Shown: positions 1 through 10,249 of the stretch, piece after piece
Layout: the number at the start of each line of letters is the position of its first letter
Numbering within the stretch: position 1 is the stretch's first letter
Notes under the pieces: model-generated
What the model was told of the DNA's origin: nothing
Seen by the model: only the letters and a program-made list of their open reading frames with translations
The model's database searches: none
Made by a program: the position numbers and the translations under genes
Assembly: GCA_949987705.1 (NCBI GenBank)
Contig: OX465281.1
Location: 255,474,542-255,538,541 of the forward strand
Length of the DNA: 64,000 bases
Direction: 5' to 3'
Source of the DNA: Thereva unica
Taxonomy: Eukaryota; Arthropoda; Insecta; Diptera; Therevidae

Positions 1-2610
1 ATTGAGAAAATGAAAGAGCCCACATCCGAGTAGTGAATTTTGCACGCCTGACACATGATCGGATCTACGAAGGTGAAAAACAAATCTCAAACAATCATTG
101 AATGCGACCCTGAGTCGTTGATGACAAGACGAATCAAGAGATATAAAAACAAGGGCGCCATAGAGAAAATGCGGCAGAATTAGGGATTTCACAAGCTTGG
201 CACGGATAGAGGGTGATAGCAGATCCGCGAACAGCCACAGTTTTCGCAAGGTACCATATATCTTAGACAGCATGAAGGAAACATGATTGCAACAGGAAAG
301 CTTCGAATTAATAAATATCCCAAGGCTCTTGACACAATCAACGACAGGAATAGGAACACCACCTACTAATAATTTAGGAGTATATTCAGAGGACATAGGA
401 CGCTGACTGATAAGCAGTACTTGGGATTTAATTGGATTAAGTTTGAGGAAATTATTAGTGCTCCATTCACTGATACGATTTAAAATATTATTCATAATTG
501 CTGTACCGGAAACAATATCACTAGGAGGAAAAGAATTGTACAGCTGAAGATCATCAGCATACATATGAAAAGAACAACCGTCAATGACAGAGGGAAGATC
601 ATTAATATACAGGGAGAAAAGAAGAGGACCCAGTATCGAGCCTTGAGGGACACCCAGACGCACCGGCAGAAGAGAGGATATTCTACCGTTGTGCCGAACA
701 CATTGAAATCTATCAGAAAGAAGAGAGGAGAAAAGACGCGTGGCAGAGGAAGAGAACTGATAGAGTTGATTAAGTTTGGACAACAGGAGCGGATGGACTA
801 CCGAGTCAAAAGCCTTAGAAAAGTCGAGCACGGCTAGAAATGCAATATTACCCTGATCAATGGTAGCCCTTAAATCAGTTGTAACCCTTAACATAGCAGT
901 CTCACAACTGTGCGATTTACGAAATCCAGATTGAAAGATAGATAGAAAATTGTTACGTTCAAGATGGCTCATCACTTGAGTAAAAATAATTTTTTCAAAA
1001 GCTTTAGCAAGAAAGGGAAGGATGCTAATAGGACGAAAATCAGATATATCAGATGGAGACGGTCTTTTGGGTAAAGGAATCACAATGGCCTTTTTCCAGA
1101 GCGAAGGGAATTCAGATGCAGTAAGACAATAGTTAAAAACATGAGTGATAGGATCAGCAATTAGGGGAGACAGGATTTTGAGAAAACGTGGAGAGATTCC
1201 ATCAAAGCCGATACTGTTCGAGGAGATAGACAGTAGAGATTCAAGAACTTCTAAAGAATCAACACAGCGGAAGTAAAAGCTACCAGGACTGAGTGAGTCA
1301 GAGGAGGAGGAATTAGTGAAGGAGATACCATCATATCTCGGAGGAGAGAGGATAAATGATGAGTTTATGAGCTCAACATCAACATCAAAAGGGTCAGATG
1401 CAGAAGAATGAACACCAAGCGAGCGAAGGTTAGACCAAAGTCGTTTTGGATCTAGGTTAGGATTAAGCTTGCGAGCATAGAACACACGTTTGGCAGCTTT
1501 GACTTTGAGGTTAATGCGATTGCGAAGCACTTTGTACTCAATTAAGTAGCTGCGAATTTTAGTTCTACGGTAACGCCGGTACATATACTCGCGCTGGATT
1601 ATCAAATCCCGAATCTCGCGTGAAAACCATGGACAATGGGAAGGAGTTTTAAGTCTACGGGTAACAAGCGGTACACATTGATCATACACTGATTGGATGA
1701 AGGAAGACAAGATAGCTACCTTATCATCGACAGAGGTAGAAAAATAGATGTCGTACCAAGGTAGAGAAGAAACAGAAGTTAGAAGCCGCTCAGGATTGAT
1801 GTTGCTGTAATCACGGTAAGAGAGGGAAGGAGGCGAAGAAGAAGGTAGGAATGAGAAAGAGATAGAGAGAAAAAGGATGTCATGGTCAAGAAAACTCGGA
1901 TTAGAAATTTGACTGTGCCTCAACACTGAGTCGACGGACGTAACAGCGAGAACATCAAGCAACGACGGATTACGACAATTCATAAAGGTTGGGAGTTTAT
2001 TTAAAACATGAAGGTCCAGAGACTCAAACATATAATTTAGAGATTTCACCTGACCATTTTGTTTTAACAAGTTGACATTGAAATCTCCAGCAACAACTAG
2101 ATTCTCATACTGGCGAGAGAGATTAGAGACAGCAGTATGGAATTCAGCAGCAACCACAGAATCAAATAAAGTGGGAGGACAGTATACACTTATGATAGCA
2201 CATTTATCAACGGGAGATTTTAATTCCACAGCAACAAATTCAAGTGGAGAATCGCTAGATTTACAAATCACTCTAGAGGAAAGCACAGACGAGACATACA
2301 CAGCAACACCGCCTCCACAGCGACCAACGCGGTCATTTCTGTGGATAGTAAAGCCAGAAAGGGAGACATAGGAGGAGGGAATTTCAGGATTTAACCACGT
2401 TTCACTTACAACTAACACATGACTTTTGGGGCAATCGAGCAAGTTTCTCAGCTCATCCATTTTATTTTTTAAACTCCTGGCATTGAAAACAACAATATTC
2501 AGCCCAGAAGAAGAAGAGGCAAGGATATTGAGGAGTATTCCTTCATTGTGCATACGACTAGGAGACCCGCTCATACGATACGAGTATACATAGACAGCAC
2601 AGATCCACAT
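1..2610 (-). CDS. LINE ORF2: AP endonuclease and reverse transcriptase, open at the window edge
   Basis: I read this frame codon by codon. It has no stop from the TAA just upstream of base 2610 to base 1, about 870 codons, and continues outside the window. A second ATG at 2574 is an equally good start. Counting from 2610: the endonuclease begins near NARS (43-46), with GDFN (175-178) and LDHD in the catalytic SDH position (241-244). The reverse transcriptase shows SGFRKSHS near 560, LDFSKAFD (about 595-602), VPQGS (654-658) and catalytic YADD (684-687). The product would nick target DNA and copy its own RNA in the nucleus. The uninterrupted frame suggests a young insertion. The 3' UTR and tail are not visible. 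Confidence 0.9.
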   Translation of the reverse strand, partial: MWICAVYVYSYRMSGSPSRMHNEGILLNILASSSSGLNIVVFNARSLKNKMDELRNLLDCPKSHVLVVSETWLNPEIPSSYVSLSGFTIHRNDRVGRCGGGVAVYVSSVLSSRVICKSSDSPLEFVAVELKSPVDKCAIISVYCPPTLFDSVVAAEFHTAVSNLSRQYENLVVAGDFNVNLLKQNGQVKSLNYMFESLDLHVLNKLPTFMNCRNPSLLDVLAVTSVDSVLRHSQISNPSFLDHDILFLSISFSFLPSSSPPSLSYRDYSNINPERLLTSVSSLPWYDIYFSTSVDDKVAILSSFIQSVYDQCVPLVTRRLKTPSHCPWFSREIRDLIIQREYMYRRYRRTKIRSYLIEYKVLRNRINLKVKAAKRVFYARKLNPNLDPKRLWSNLRSLGVHSSASDPFDVDVELINSSFILSPPRYDGISFTNSSSSDSLSPGSFYFRCVDSLEVLESLLSISSNSIGFDGISPRFLKILSPLIADPITHVFNYCLTASEFPSLWKKAIVIPLPKRPSPSDISDFRPISILPFLAKAFEKIIFTQVMSHLERNNFLSIFQSGFRKSHSCETAMLRVTTDLRATIDQGNIAFLAVLDFSKAFDSVVHPLLLSKLNQLYQFSSSATRLFSSLLSDRFQCVRHNGRISSLLPVRLGVPQGSILGPLLFSLYINDLPSVIDGCSFHMYADDLQLYNSFPPSDIVSGTAIMNNILNRISEWSTNNFLKLNPIKSQVLLISQRPMSSEYTPKLLVGGVPIPVVDCVKSLGIFINSKLSCCNHVSFMLSKIYGTLRKLWLFADLLSPSIRAKLVKSLILPHFLYGALVFISLDSSCHQRLRVAFNDCLRFVFHLRRSDHVSGVQNSLLGCGLFHFLN

Positions 2611-2949
2611 GACCACAAGCAGACAAGAGAAGTCAAAGCATTAGAAATAAGGAAGCATAATAGAAGAAAAGAAATAATAGTAGATACGAAGAGAAGAAAG
2701 AACAGAGTAGGCAGCATAGATTAAGTTAATACAAAATATAGATAATAATAAATTAAAACTAAAAATTAAAAATTATGAAGAGAAAAAACTAGAATTCAGC
2801 AAAAAAAAAAGAATGAAAAAAAATAAAAATAAAAATAAGTAAATAGATAAATAATATAAGAAAAATAATATAAGAAAAACAAATAACATAAAATGAAAAT
2901 AAAAATAAAAATCAAATGTAAGAAGATAATACAAAGAACAGAAATAAAA

Positions 2950-4693
2950 CTAAATAGCTTCTACCACGTCGTCAGCATCAATCTCGGCACCAGTCACTGT
3001 ATCCAGCTCGTCCATCGTGATAATTTTCATCGGCGGATCGCCAGGCTTCACACAAATATGGACAAAACCTCTCCTGGTGAATACGGATTGCAGCAAATTC
3101 TCCTTACGAAGCCTCAGAGCTTTTCCCAGAATACTCTGGTGAGCAGCAGCGAGACTTTCAAAAGCATTTAATCTCAGCTCCGAAGACCACCCAGGCGAAA
3201 TTTGGCTCAACTTGAGCTTTCCATGCCTCCTGAATTTGTCCAAGAAAATGCGCTGCTCAGCTGCAGACGAAAACTTGACAATGAGCGGTTTCTTCCTGCC
3301 AGAGCGTGCACGAAATACATAGGCATAAGGCGATAGATCATGCCAAGACCCTCTCAACTACAGGCCTCGTAGATGTATTTTTCGTGGTGGTGGTAATGGT
3401 CCCAAAAGTCACCACACACCGGAGTAACATGGCGCGGAAGCCGTACGCGCAGAATTTTTGTGTTTATTTTAGCAGTAAAAAGTGATAAAACATTGTATTT
3501 TAACACTTTTACTGCACTTGGATTTATCAGTGAATAGTTTTTTAGTGATTTCATTAAAAAAAATAAAAAAAATTTGGTGATTAAGTGTGTTTAAGTGTTC
3601 AAATTGTTAAGGCGATCAACTTTTTTTTCACATTCACGGTGGTTTTTTCATGTTTATTTACGAAAAAAATGTTGAATATTTAATGTTTTGTGTAGTTATG
3701 GAATTAAAAGTGATTTTAAAGTGATTAATACATATATTATGATATTATTATTAAAAATATAGGTGCCGAAAAACACTTCTCTTATTCACTTTTCCATTCG
3801 CACTTTTCTGTACTTATATGTTTAGTAATAATTGCAAAATAAATTAATTAATGACTTTAAAATCACTTTTAATTAAATATTCAGCATATTTTCCCTTAAT
3901 ATACACGAAAAAACACCGCGAATGTAAAATAAATTTATCACCTTAACAATTAAGACACCAAAAATACACTAAATCACTATTTTTTTATATATTTTTTTTA
4001 TTAAATCACTAAAGAAATAATCACTGATAATCCTTGTATGGTTTAAAGCGATAAATTTCAATAATTTACCACTTTTTACCACAAAACTATAACGAAAATA
4101 CTCGCGAACGTACTCTGCGCCATTAAATTCTCATCAACTGTCAAATTTTGGGACCATTCTCAGCAATTGTTGTATTAGTGCCCGAAACAACTGCATGGCC
4201 TGTAGTTGAGAGGGTCTTGATCATGCCCAATAGCTGCACAGACAGACGCTATTAAATCATGCGGCTTTTCGTCCGGAGTAGAGGGAATCCCGGTGATAAC
4301 AGCATCAGTCAGTCGTGATTGCCTCTGCATGTCGTTGACCTCTTGCTGGGCAACTTGCAGCTTCAGCTGTAGGTCCTCGATTTCGCCTTTCATCTGACAT
4401 ATTTCAGCATTCATGGAGTTGATCGTTTGATCAAATCTTGCCATAAAGCGTTCTTCAAACTCCGAGAATTTCTCCGAAAGTAAGTTGATAATAGTTCTCT
4501 CAAGCTTCTTCTCGAGAAGTTCAAAGCTGTCAATGGAGCAGATTGAACAGGAGCGTCTCTGTTTCGAAGTATTAGCCTGCCTATCGCTCTGCTGATTTTT
4601 TGCAGCTAATCTCGTGCATACCGGGCTGGGTTGTGTCATTGCACCCGAGGAGGATGCTCCAGATAATTTAGCGGATCCATGCAATTTTCCCAT
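2950..4693 (-). pseudogene. LINE ORF1, split by a DNA-element insertion
   Basis: ORF1 starts at 4693 and is interrupted at 4218; its second part runs 3344 to 2950. If the insert and one 9-bp target copy are left out, the frame is continuous, about 286 codons. The N-terminal part has a short CxxC segment (CSIC) and a long predicted coiled coil (about residues 55-125). After it comes a segment of the VITGIP type, and then past the break a basic stretch with GRKKPLIVKF, as in the FP25K-like ORF1 proteins of CR1-group LINEs. Such proteins bind RNA in the retrotransposition particle. As the sequence stands, the frame runs into the insert and ends in a stop, so this copy probably makes no full ORF1 protein. 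Confidence 0.8.
3345..4218. mobile_element. 874-bp fold-back DNA element (MULE-like MITE)
   Basis: The ends are perfect 22-bp inverted repeats beginning AAGACCCTCTCAAC. They are flanked by identical 9-bp copies of gatcatgcc (3336-3344 and 4219-4227). The inverted similarity goes on, imperfectly, through almost the whole element: the left arm around 3470-3720 pairs with the right arm around 3850-4110, and the motif ATGGTCCCAAAA occurs near both ends. There is no coding capacity. A 9-bp target duplication with long inverted arms is typical of Mutator-like elements; P and hAT (8 bp) fit less well. Confidence 0.85.
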
Positions 4694-4860
4694 AGCTTAA
4701 TAAGCGCACTAAAAGGAAGCACTGGCGAGAAAGAAAGCAAAAAAAAAACAAAAAATAGCGAAACCACACGAATTAAGAGACTATTATGGTAAAAAAACAA
4801 GTGGAGGCGCGAGAAAAATGACAGACCGGACTGATTGTGACTATTCACTAGGAGACATAG

Positions 4861-5125
4861 ACTCAGACTCTGCTCCCTACCTTTCTAAAACTATAAAAGC
4901 CAAGGTTCCAACCCACCCGGATCCAGGTTCGGGATCCGCTGACGTAGTCTCATCGCATACTGACATACTGAGTTAGTAAATCAATCCCAGAACCCGACTC
5001 ACAGAGCTCGCTGTACAAATATAACTAGAACATTTCGATTTTAGGGATCCAGAAACACAGCACTAAAAACGCCTGCAGTATCAACAAGGAAAACAAACAG
5101 AAACCCCTGGAATACCATTTGGCGA
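4861..5125. other. Unassigned flank of the LINE
   Basis: No gene or clear repeat is visible between the presumed LINE 5' end and the next MITE. It could be host DNA or further 5' UTR. Confidence 0.3.
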
Positions 5126-5287
5126 TTAAAGGCCCCCATACACGGTCAAATTGGATGTACATCGAAGGGCGGTTGTACAACCAAAACTATAGATTGTGGG
5201 CCGGTCGGCCGATCAAAATACGTTGGGCTTATGGGTTTGATGAAAATCTGGTTGTACATCTAATTTGGCCGTGTATGGGGGCCTTAA
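5126..5287. mobile_element. Short MITE with TTAA target
   Basis: The sequence GGCCCCCATACACGG at 5131 is mirrored by CCGTGTATGGGGGCC ending at 5283. Both sides carry TTAA (5126-5129 and 5284-5287), with one extra A on the left. The inverted similarity extends through ATGTACAT. About 153 bp, non-coding, of piggyBac-like or Kolobok-like target preference. The reading frame across it is a by-product. Confidence 0.75.
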
Positions 5288-5577
5288 GAAAGAACGAAAT
5301 CATAGATTACCTTTGCTGTGTTTCCATAAGTCGAGATAGAGTTTTAGTAGAAAGCTTTTTCCCTCAAGTTAACTCCTTGCTGTTTCCCTGCCGGCTCTGG
5401 GTTAAAGTGACAGATAAATAATAATTTTACATTGCTTCGCGGTTGGTATATGTGCAGAAAAAGATACTGAAACACACACATATGCAAAACCCAGGTTAAC
5501 CGGACTCGCTTCGTTGAGTTTACTTGGATTTAACGAAACTTGATTCAATTCTCGTTTGCATGGGCGCTTAATCTTAG

Positions 5578-5805
5578 TAGAGGTTCCGCCAAAAGAGTTG
5601 ATGCCGAGAAAGTCGCGTTTTCCATGCGCAGTAGAATCCCCGCATGCCGTTCCCGTCCCTTAGCCTAGTCGCAACAAATTTCGAAGGGGAAATTTGAAAA
5701 TACATAAGCGCATTTCTTATCAATATGTGCGCAATTTTTATTTGTGAGCAGCTTTAATTTCCCCAGCTGCGCGCTCCGGCATCAACTCTTTTGGCGGAAC
5801 CTCTA
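5578..5805. mobile_element. MITE with TA target, 224 bp
   Basis: The ends are inverted repeats of about 27 bp (GAGGTTCCGCCAAAAGAG at 5580; its complement ends at 5803). A TA dinucleotide lies on each side (5578-5579, 5804-5805). This matches a Tc1/mariner-type non-autonomous element. No coding capacity. Confidence 0.8.
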
Positions 5806-6493
5806 TACTCAGGGTAAACTCTGCGTTCTGGTAAATATATTGGTAGGCGCCACTACATGCATTCAATTCCACCAAAAGCTCTTTCTTTTGCATCCATCTG
5901 ATACGAGGTAAGTCCATGTCCCCCCACCCCCTCTGAACAGGAACGGTTTAGGTCACTTTGATCATTTAGAACACGTTCCTCTCTTTTCTAATCAGAAACT
6001 CACTCCAAGTAACGTTGCACCTGTATTTATATATCTAAGCCCCTCCCTTATCCACTTTCTAGATCATTCCATCTCATTCCGAGACTTCGTTCCACACCAT
6101 GGTACAATATCTACAACTATCTACAAACATCGAGAAGCTTCAAGTCTTCAACTACAATTTGTTCAAACTCTAATAGATGGCGCATAAATCATCACAATAG
6201 GAAGAGTCCGGCAATAATACGAAGACGGTGCCATGAGGACATGCTCCACGAACGTCATTAATGAGCGTGTACCAAATTGCCCAGTTGAATGTGCTTTTAA
6301 TATCTTTCTTCAGATATTCCAATTCCGCATACCCCAATCGTCAAGGATCATGGTCTTCTACTGACGCCACCCTTAAAGCCTTCTCTATCGATGTGTGTAG
6401 TGTAGGGCATTCAACTCAGATTTAACTTCTCGTGTGGTTTTTGGTGATTTTGTCGCCCTCACACAGAGATTTGTATGAAGAATTTCGGTGTTC

Positions 6494-6877
6494 TTAAGGC
6501 CAAGTACACATTGGGCGTTCGGCGTTGCGTTTAGCGGGCGTTGGTAGTGTACACACCAAGCGCTTAGCTCGGCGTTTAACGAGCGCTAGCAGTATTAAAA
6601 TGTTCGCTTTCAATTTTTTTATTTTCCAACAAATACGTTTCTTCTGTATAAAAACGCGCGTTAGAATGTACAACAAGTAGGCGACGTATGTATCTCAAAA
6701 CGCCCGGCAAGCGTCCGTAAAACGCGCGTTCTAACGAAAATCTCGAAACGCGCGCTTCACGGGCGCTTGGTCAAAAACGCGCGTTTGCATGTGTACACCT
6801 AATAGGAGCTCTTTGATTCATAAAACGCTCATTTCAAAAACGCGCGTTTCAAAACGCCCAATGTGTACTTGCCTTAA
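6494..6877. mobile_element. MITE with TTAA target, 376 bp, rich in AACGCGCG
   Basis: Terminal inverted repeats (GGCMAGTACACATTGGGCG type) are flanked by exact TTAA at 6494-6497 and 6874-6877. The inside contains many short copies of AACGCGCG/CGCGCGTT, most of them toward the right end. This is a non-autonomous piggyBac-like element by target site. No coding capacity. Confidence 0.8.
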
Positions 6878-7309
6878 TTCTGCTTCGCTGGCCTGTGGAT
6901 TGATAGGCTAACTCAAATAAAACGGTCCTGTGATCTGTTGAATTGTTAAGTATAATCCAGATTTCTTGGTACGAGTGAAAAGAGAGTCTATTTACCCTAT
7001 GTTATTCAAAATATTATCAAAGAAAGAGTGGCTACCCAACGAACCAACAAACTACCTTGCGATAGAAAAGCCACCAACTTTTCAAGCAGATTAAGGAGTA
7101 AGATTGAAAGCTCTCGAGCGGAAGTTGTCAAGGTAACAAATGAGCACGACCACAAGCGTATCCGAAATCGGTTTATTTGCCGAAGTTATAAGACCCTTGA
7201 CTGACGCAAAGCCCCCAATATTTTTTGCGCTCGGAAACTCTTCTTTACGGCTACAAAGTGCCGATAAATTCAAACTTAATCCTATTAGACCCATTGATCG
7301 GATAACTTA

Positions 7310-7783
7310 TTAGCAAATTGTATAAGGACCTGTTAGAGTGTCAACATCAGTCCTACTTACCGTGACGTTACGTAAATATATTAGACGTGAACGCTCCACA
7401 CTCGGGGGCACAAAAGGACATATTTTCAGGCGACACAAATTGGCAACATCCTTCTGCGCCACACTCTGCTCCTTAATTAGCCATTGACATGGATATTCGT
7501 TAAGGATACAGCAATAAATTGTCGAAAATTCAAGATTGATACCAATTCCCAAATAGGGTGCACCTTTTGCCTTCGGCATGTCTCCAGTGAATTGAAATTT
7601 AATGAACTCAAAATCATCTCTCCTGTAGCCCTTCCCGGATTTCACAACAAGGGTACGAGCTGCCGCCCCATCATCAGTTGCCAATTTTGACTTTATGGAA
7701 TCCTTGAAGGTGCTCGAATCCTCTCGATATTTTGTCAAAATTAAATTCAATACTACAGCGTAAATGTCCTCGAGCAGAATCAT
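7310..7783 (-). CDS. Unrecognised 157-residue reading frame
   Basis: An uninterrupted frame starts at 7783 with a short hydrophobic N terminus (MILLEDIYAVVLNLIL). It is followed by a mixed charged region (KSGKGYRRDDFEF about residue 48-60) and a cysteine-containing C-terminal half (IYCC, LCRLKICPF). I do not recognise the family. Support for a real gene: a TATAAATAG box 47 bp upstream of the ATG, and no resemblance to the surrounding transposons. Against: no known domain, and a GTAAGT at about 7363 that could be a splice donor cutting off the last 20 residues. I found no acceptor that gives a convincing second exon, although a second frame (7294-7091) follows. It may be a lineage-specific gene or a chance frame. 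Confidence 0.3.
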   Translation of the reverse strand: MILLEDIYAVVLNLILTKYREDSSTFKDSIKSKLATDDGAAARTLVVKSGKGYRRDDFEFIKFQFTGDMPKAKGAPYLGIGINLEFSTIYCCILNEYPCQWLIKEQSVAQKDVANLCRLKICPFVPPSVERSRLIYLRNVTVSRTDVDTLTGPYTIC

Positions 7784-7820
7784 CCTGGCTCACTGTTGAC
7801 AGCTCCTACCTCATGGAAGT

Positions 7821-7830
7821 CCTATTTATA
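7821..7830 (-). promoter_or_regulatory. Possible TATA box for the 7.3-7.8 kb frame
   Basis: TATAAATAGG reads on the minus strand at 7830-7821. A start of transcription about 30 bp downstream would fall near 7800, in the sequence CTGTCAACAGTG, leaving a leader of about 17 nt before the ATG at 7783. Confidence 0.35.
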
Positions 7831-7839
7831 GTCAGTCAA

Positions 7840-9980
7840 CTTTTGATTACATTCTCTCAATGATGAGGAGCCCGATGACAAGGCGACACCTGCTCGATCC
7901 GGTGCCTTAATAGTTACTTACTGAATTATTAATCTCGTCTTCATCACTTCGGTAGGCAGCACAAGGACGATGAATTATTGTCTCCTTTATTCAGGACTCA
8001 TTAACCTTCTCCCAGACATATGTGGAACTGCGCTAATGAGTTGCGGAAACAGCCAGAATGTACCATCAGTAAAATCCTTTGACTGGGGGTGGTTTTCAGC
8101 ATCTACAAAAGGGCGCGCGGCACTGCAAAGGGGATGATGCGAGCCTTACACATGGCAAAAAGGAAGCGCTAGACACTCTGGAGGCGTAATTTAAAACGAT
8201 AATTAAAGGATTTACGCGAAACATTTTTTGGTTTTGTGCCAGTTTAAGTACTTAAGAAGTTTTTAATGGATTGCATGACGTGTCAGACGGAAATTTTAAA
8301 TATGCATCCGTAATTACACGTACGCATTTGTGGAGCAGCATTTTTATAAGGGGATTAGTATCACAAGAATGATATCAGGCGCATTGTTTTATGTGTGGAA
8401 ACATTTATGAATTTAAGGCCTTGTTCTCCCTGGGGGCGGTGAAATGGAAACATTAAGAAATTATGTTAGTACTCATTAAAGCAGGCTTTATGGAGTCATT
8501 TAAAAGTTATGTAGCTGTACAAATAATCATTGAGGTGCATAAGTAAGGGAAGTACGTGAAGCAAAGGTAGCAAAATAAATATTTTAAGCATCTTAACTTA
8601 TATTGTAAGATCTTAAGCTGTTGTTCCAGTAAAAGACGGACAATGGAATTTTTAAAAGTTAAACTCTAATAGTAGCAACTTTTATAATTGTTCTCCCCGA
8701 AATGAATATAAGAATATGTCTAAACTCAACAATCACCCAGGTCGAGGATAGATGAAGGATAAGATAAGTTTTAAGGGAGTCTGAGACATGCATGACCAGG
8801 AGAAGATCAACCCTGTTTCGAACTCTTAGATGATGTACATGGTGCGCCATCTAGACCTTCAGTATTTTTACATTGAACAACTTTTACAATTTTTAGCCGA
8901 TTTCGACAAATGTACAAGATTCTGAAACGTGATTCAGTACCATTTTAGCTACCAGTCAATACACACCAAAAGAATGCACTGAAATTGTAGCGCTTTGTAT
9001 TAAAAACAATTGTTTAATTACACAGGCACACAAAAAAAAGCCAAGATCCAGAGGGTACATCCCCTACCCCCGTTGAAACCATATATGACCATAAAAAAAT
9101 GTTAACTAGCCATTTCCTTTTAACCACCCCCATACATCCCTTCTGGAGGTTGAAATATCAATTCTCTTACCAAGTCGAGTAGGGTGTGTATCCCTCTTTT
9201 CTGGGCCTCTAAGAGCGAAAAAGGCTACCAAAAATGAATTAGACCCCCTCGTTTGGCCCTAATATCAATTTATTACCCCCATATACCTTCTTCTGGGAGT
9301 TGAAAATGTCACACGTCTGATAGCTAATACTGTTTTCGATTTCTACCCTCATTAGTAAACTTCAATAGTTTTGTTGTGGTTGGCCTTAGATTCCTTGTAA
9401 TGTGTTGATAAGTAAAAGTTTCGCTTCTAGATTAAGCAAGATTCAAAGAATGACCTGCGTTTCGAAAGCTCTGAGGCTATTCGTGTATTGCTATTTGGTA
9501 CCGCAAGAGGGAGCATTTTACAATTGCCAGCTTGACCAGACAGTTCACTAAATATAACGTCACAATCTTGCTGAATAGGAGGCCGTGACCTTGAGAGAGC
9601 TTTCAAGGACCTAACCCAGTTCTCACGTCCAAGTGTCCATTTACCTACTAGCGTTATTAAAAAAATCTGAAAGGGCGAATGCTGTGGCTGGACCGTGAAA
9701 ATCTTAAAGTGTAAGCCTCCTTTGGTGAACTTTCTTTTTCTCGGTTTTCTCTAGCTTACGGCCACACATGGTCTGCTACAGCGATTATTCCAAGGCAGAG
9801 TTTGACATTCAAGCAAATATATCTCATCTGTGCGGCAAAGACCAAATTAACTCTTGATGGGCTTGATACTATAAATGGTATCGCTGTTTTCATCGATTTC
9901 ACCGGCTAATGAGGAATCTATCTCGGGAAAAGAACTGTAGACTAATGGACTCTGATGAACTACATCGAACTCTGAAGGTC
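7840..9980. other. Intergenic DNA, no gene seen
   Basis: No coding pattern. At 9060-9330 there are two diverged direct copies of a CCCCCATA..CCTTCT.CTGG.GTTGAAA motif about 170 bp apart, possibly an old repeat. Confidence 0.4.
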
Positions 9981-9989
9981 TACATCTGA

Positions 9990-10245
9990 TATGTTGAACT
10001 TCGAGTGTCGTTTCACTTCGCGGTCCCCCAACCAATTACTAACTACGACCAATGCTGCTTTACCTTCTCGATCGAACGAGAACCGGTCTACTGAGTATAC
10101 TAATGGCACCCTTTATGTTCACCAAGATAATTGCCTGTTTTCTTGGTCTATTGTAGAATTTTTACTCAGGCGTACCGTACTGGTTTCGTGTGCCACGCAG
10201 TCGTTTTGAAATTGTGAGTGAGTCTCATTTTTACTCAGGGGAAAC
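9990..10245 (-). repeat. 5S-rRNA-like repeat, copy 1
   Basis: Bases 10019-10115 read on the minus strand align by eye with most of an insect 5S rRNA. Landmarks are GTATACTCAGTAG..CGGTTCTCG, AAGCAGCATTGGTCG and TTAGTAATTGGTTGGGGGACCG, the last covering the C-box region of the internal promoter. The adjacent 130 bp (to about 10245), with aattgcc(t/c)(g/a)ttttctt and a(c/g)tcatttttactc-like blocks, is also shared with copy 2. So the pair is a dispersed repeat and not two chance matches. It is too diverged to be a working 5S gene. Confidence 0.55.
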
Positions 10246-10249
10246 TCCG

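Larger units (their letters stand above)
1..4860 (-). mobile_element. CR1/L2-type LINE, 3' part beyond the window
   Basis: A non-LTR retrotransposon lies on the minus strand with the order 5' UTR, ORF1 (4693 to 2950), an AT-rich spacer (2949-2611) and ORF2 (2610 to beyond base 1). The ORF1 type (coiled coil followed by an FP25K-like domain) and the RT motifs (LDFSKAFD, VPQGS, YADD) point to the CR1/L2/Kiri/Daphne group rather than R1, LOA or RTE; this is family knowledge, not a search result. The 5' end is not sharply defined; about 4840-4860 is a guess. ORF1 carries a later DNA-element insertion at 3345-4218. Confidence 0.85.

Noticed and set aside
565..837. 90-residue plus-strand frame
   Set aside because: It is antisense to the LINE reverse transcriptase.
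2072..2371. 99-residue plus-strand frame
   Set aside because: Antisense to the LINE endonuclease domain.
5119..5421. 100-residue plus-strand frame
   Set aside because: It spans a TTAA MITE and its flank; no protein features.
9990..10115. Functional 5S rRNA gene
   Set aside because: Many substitutions against insect 5S and a shared non-5S flank with a second locus.
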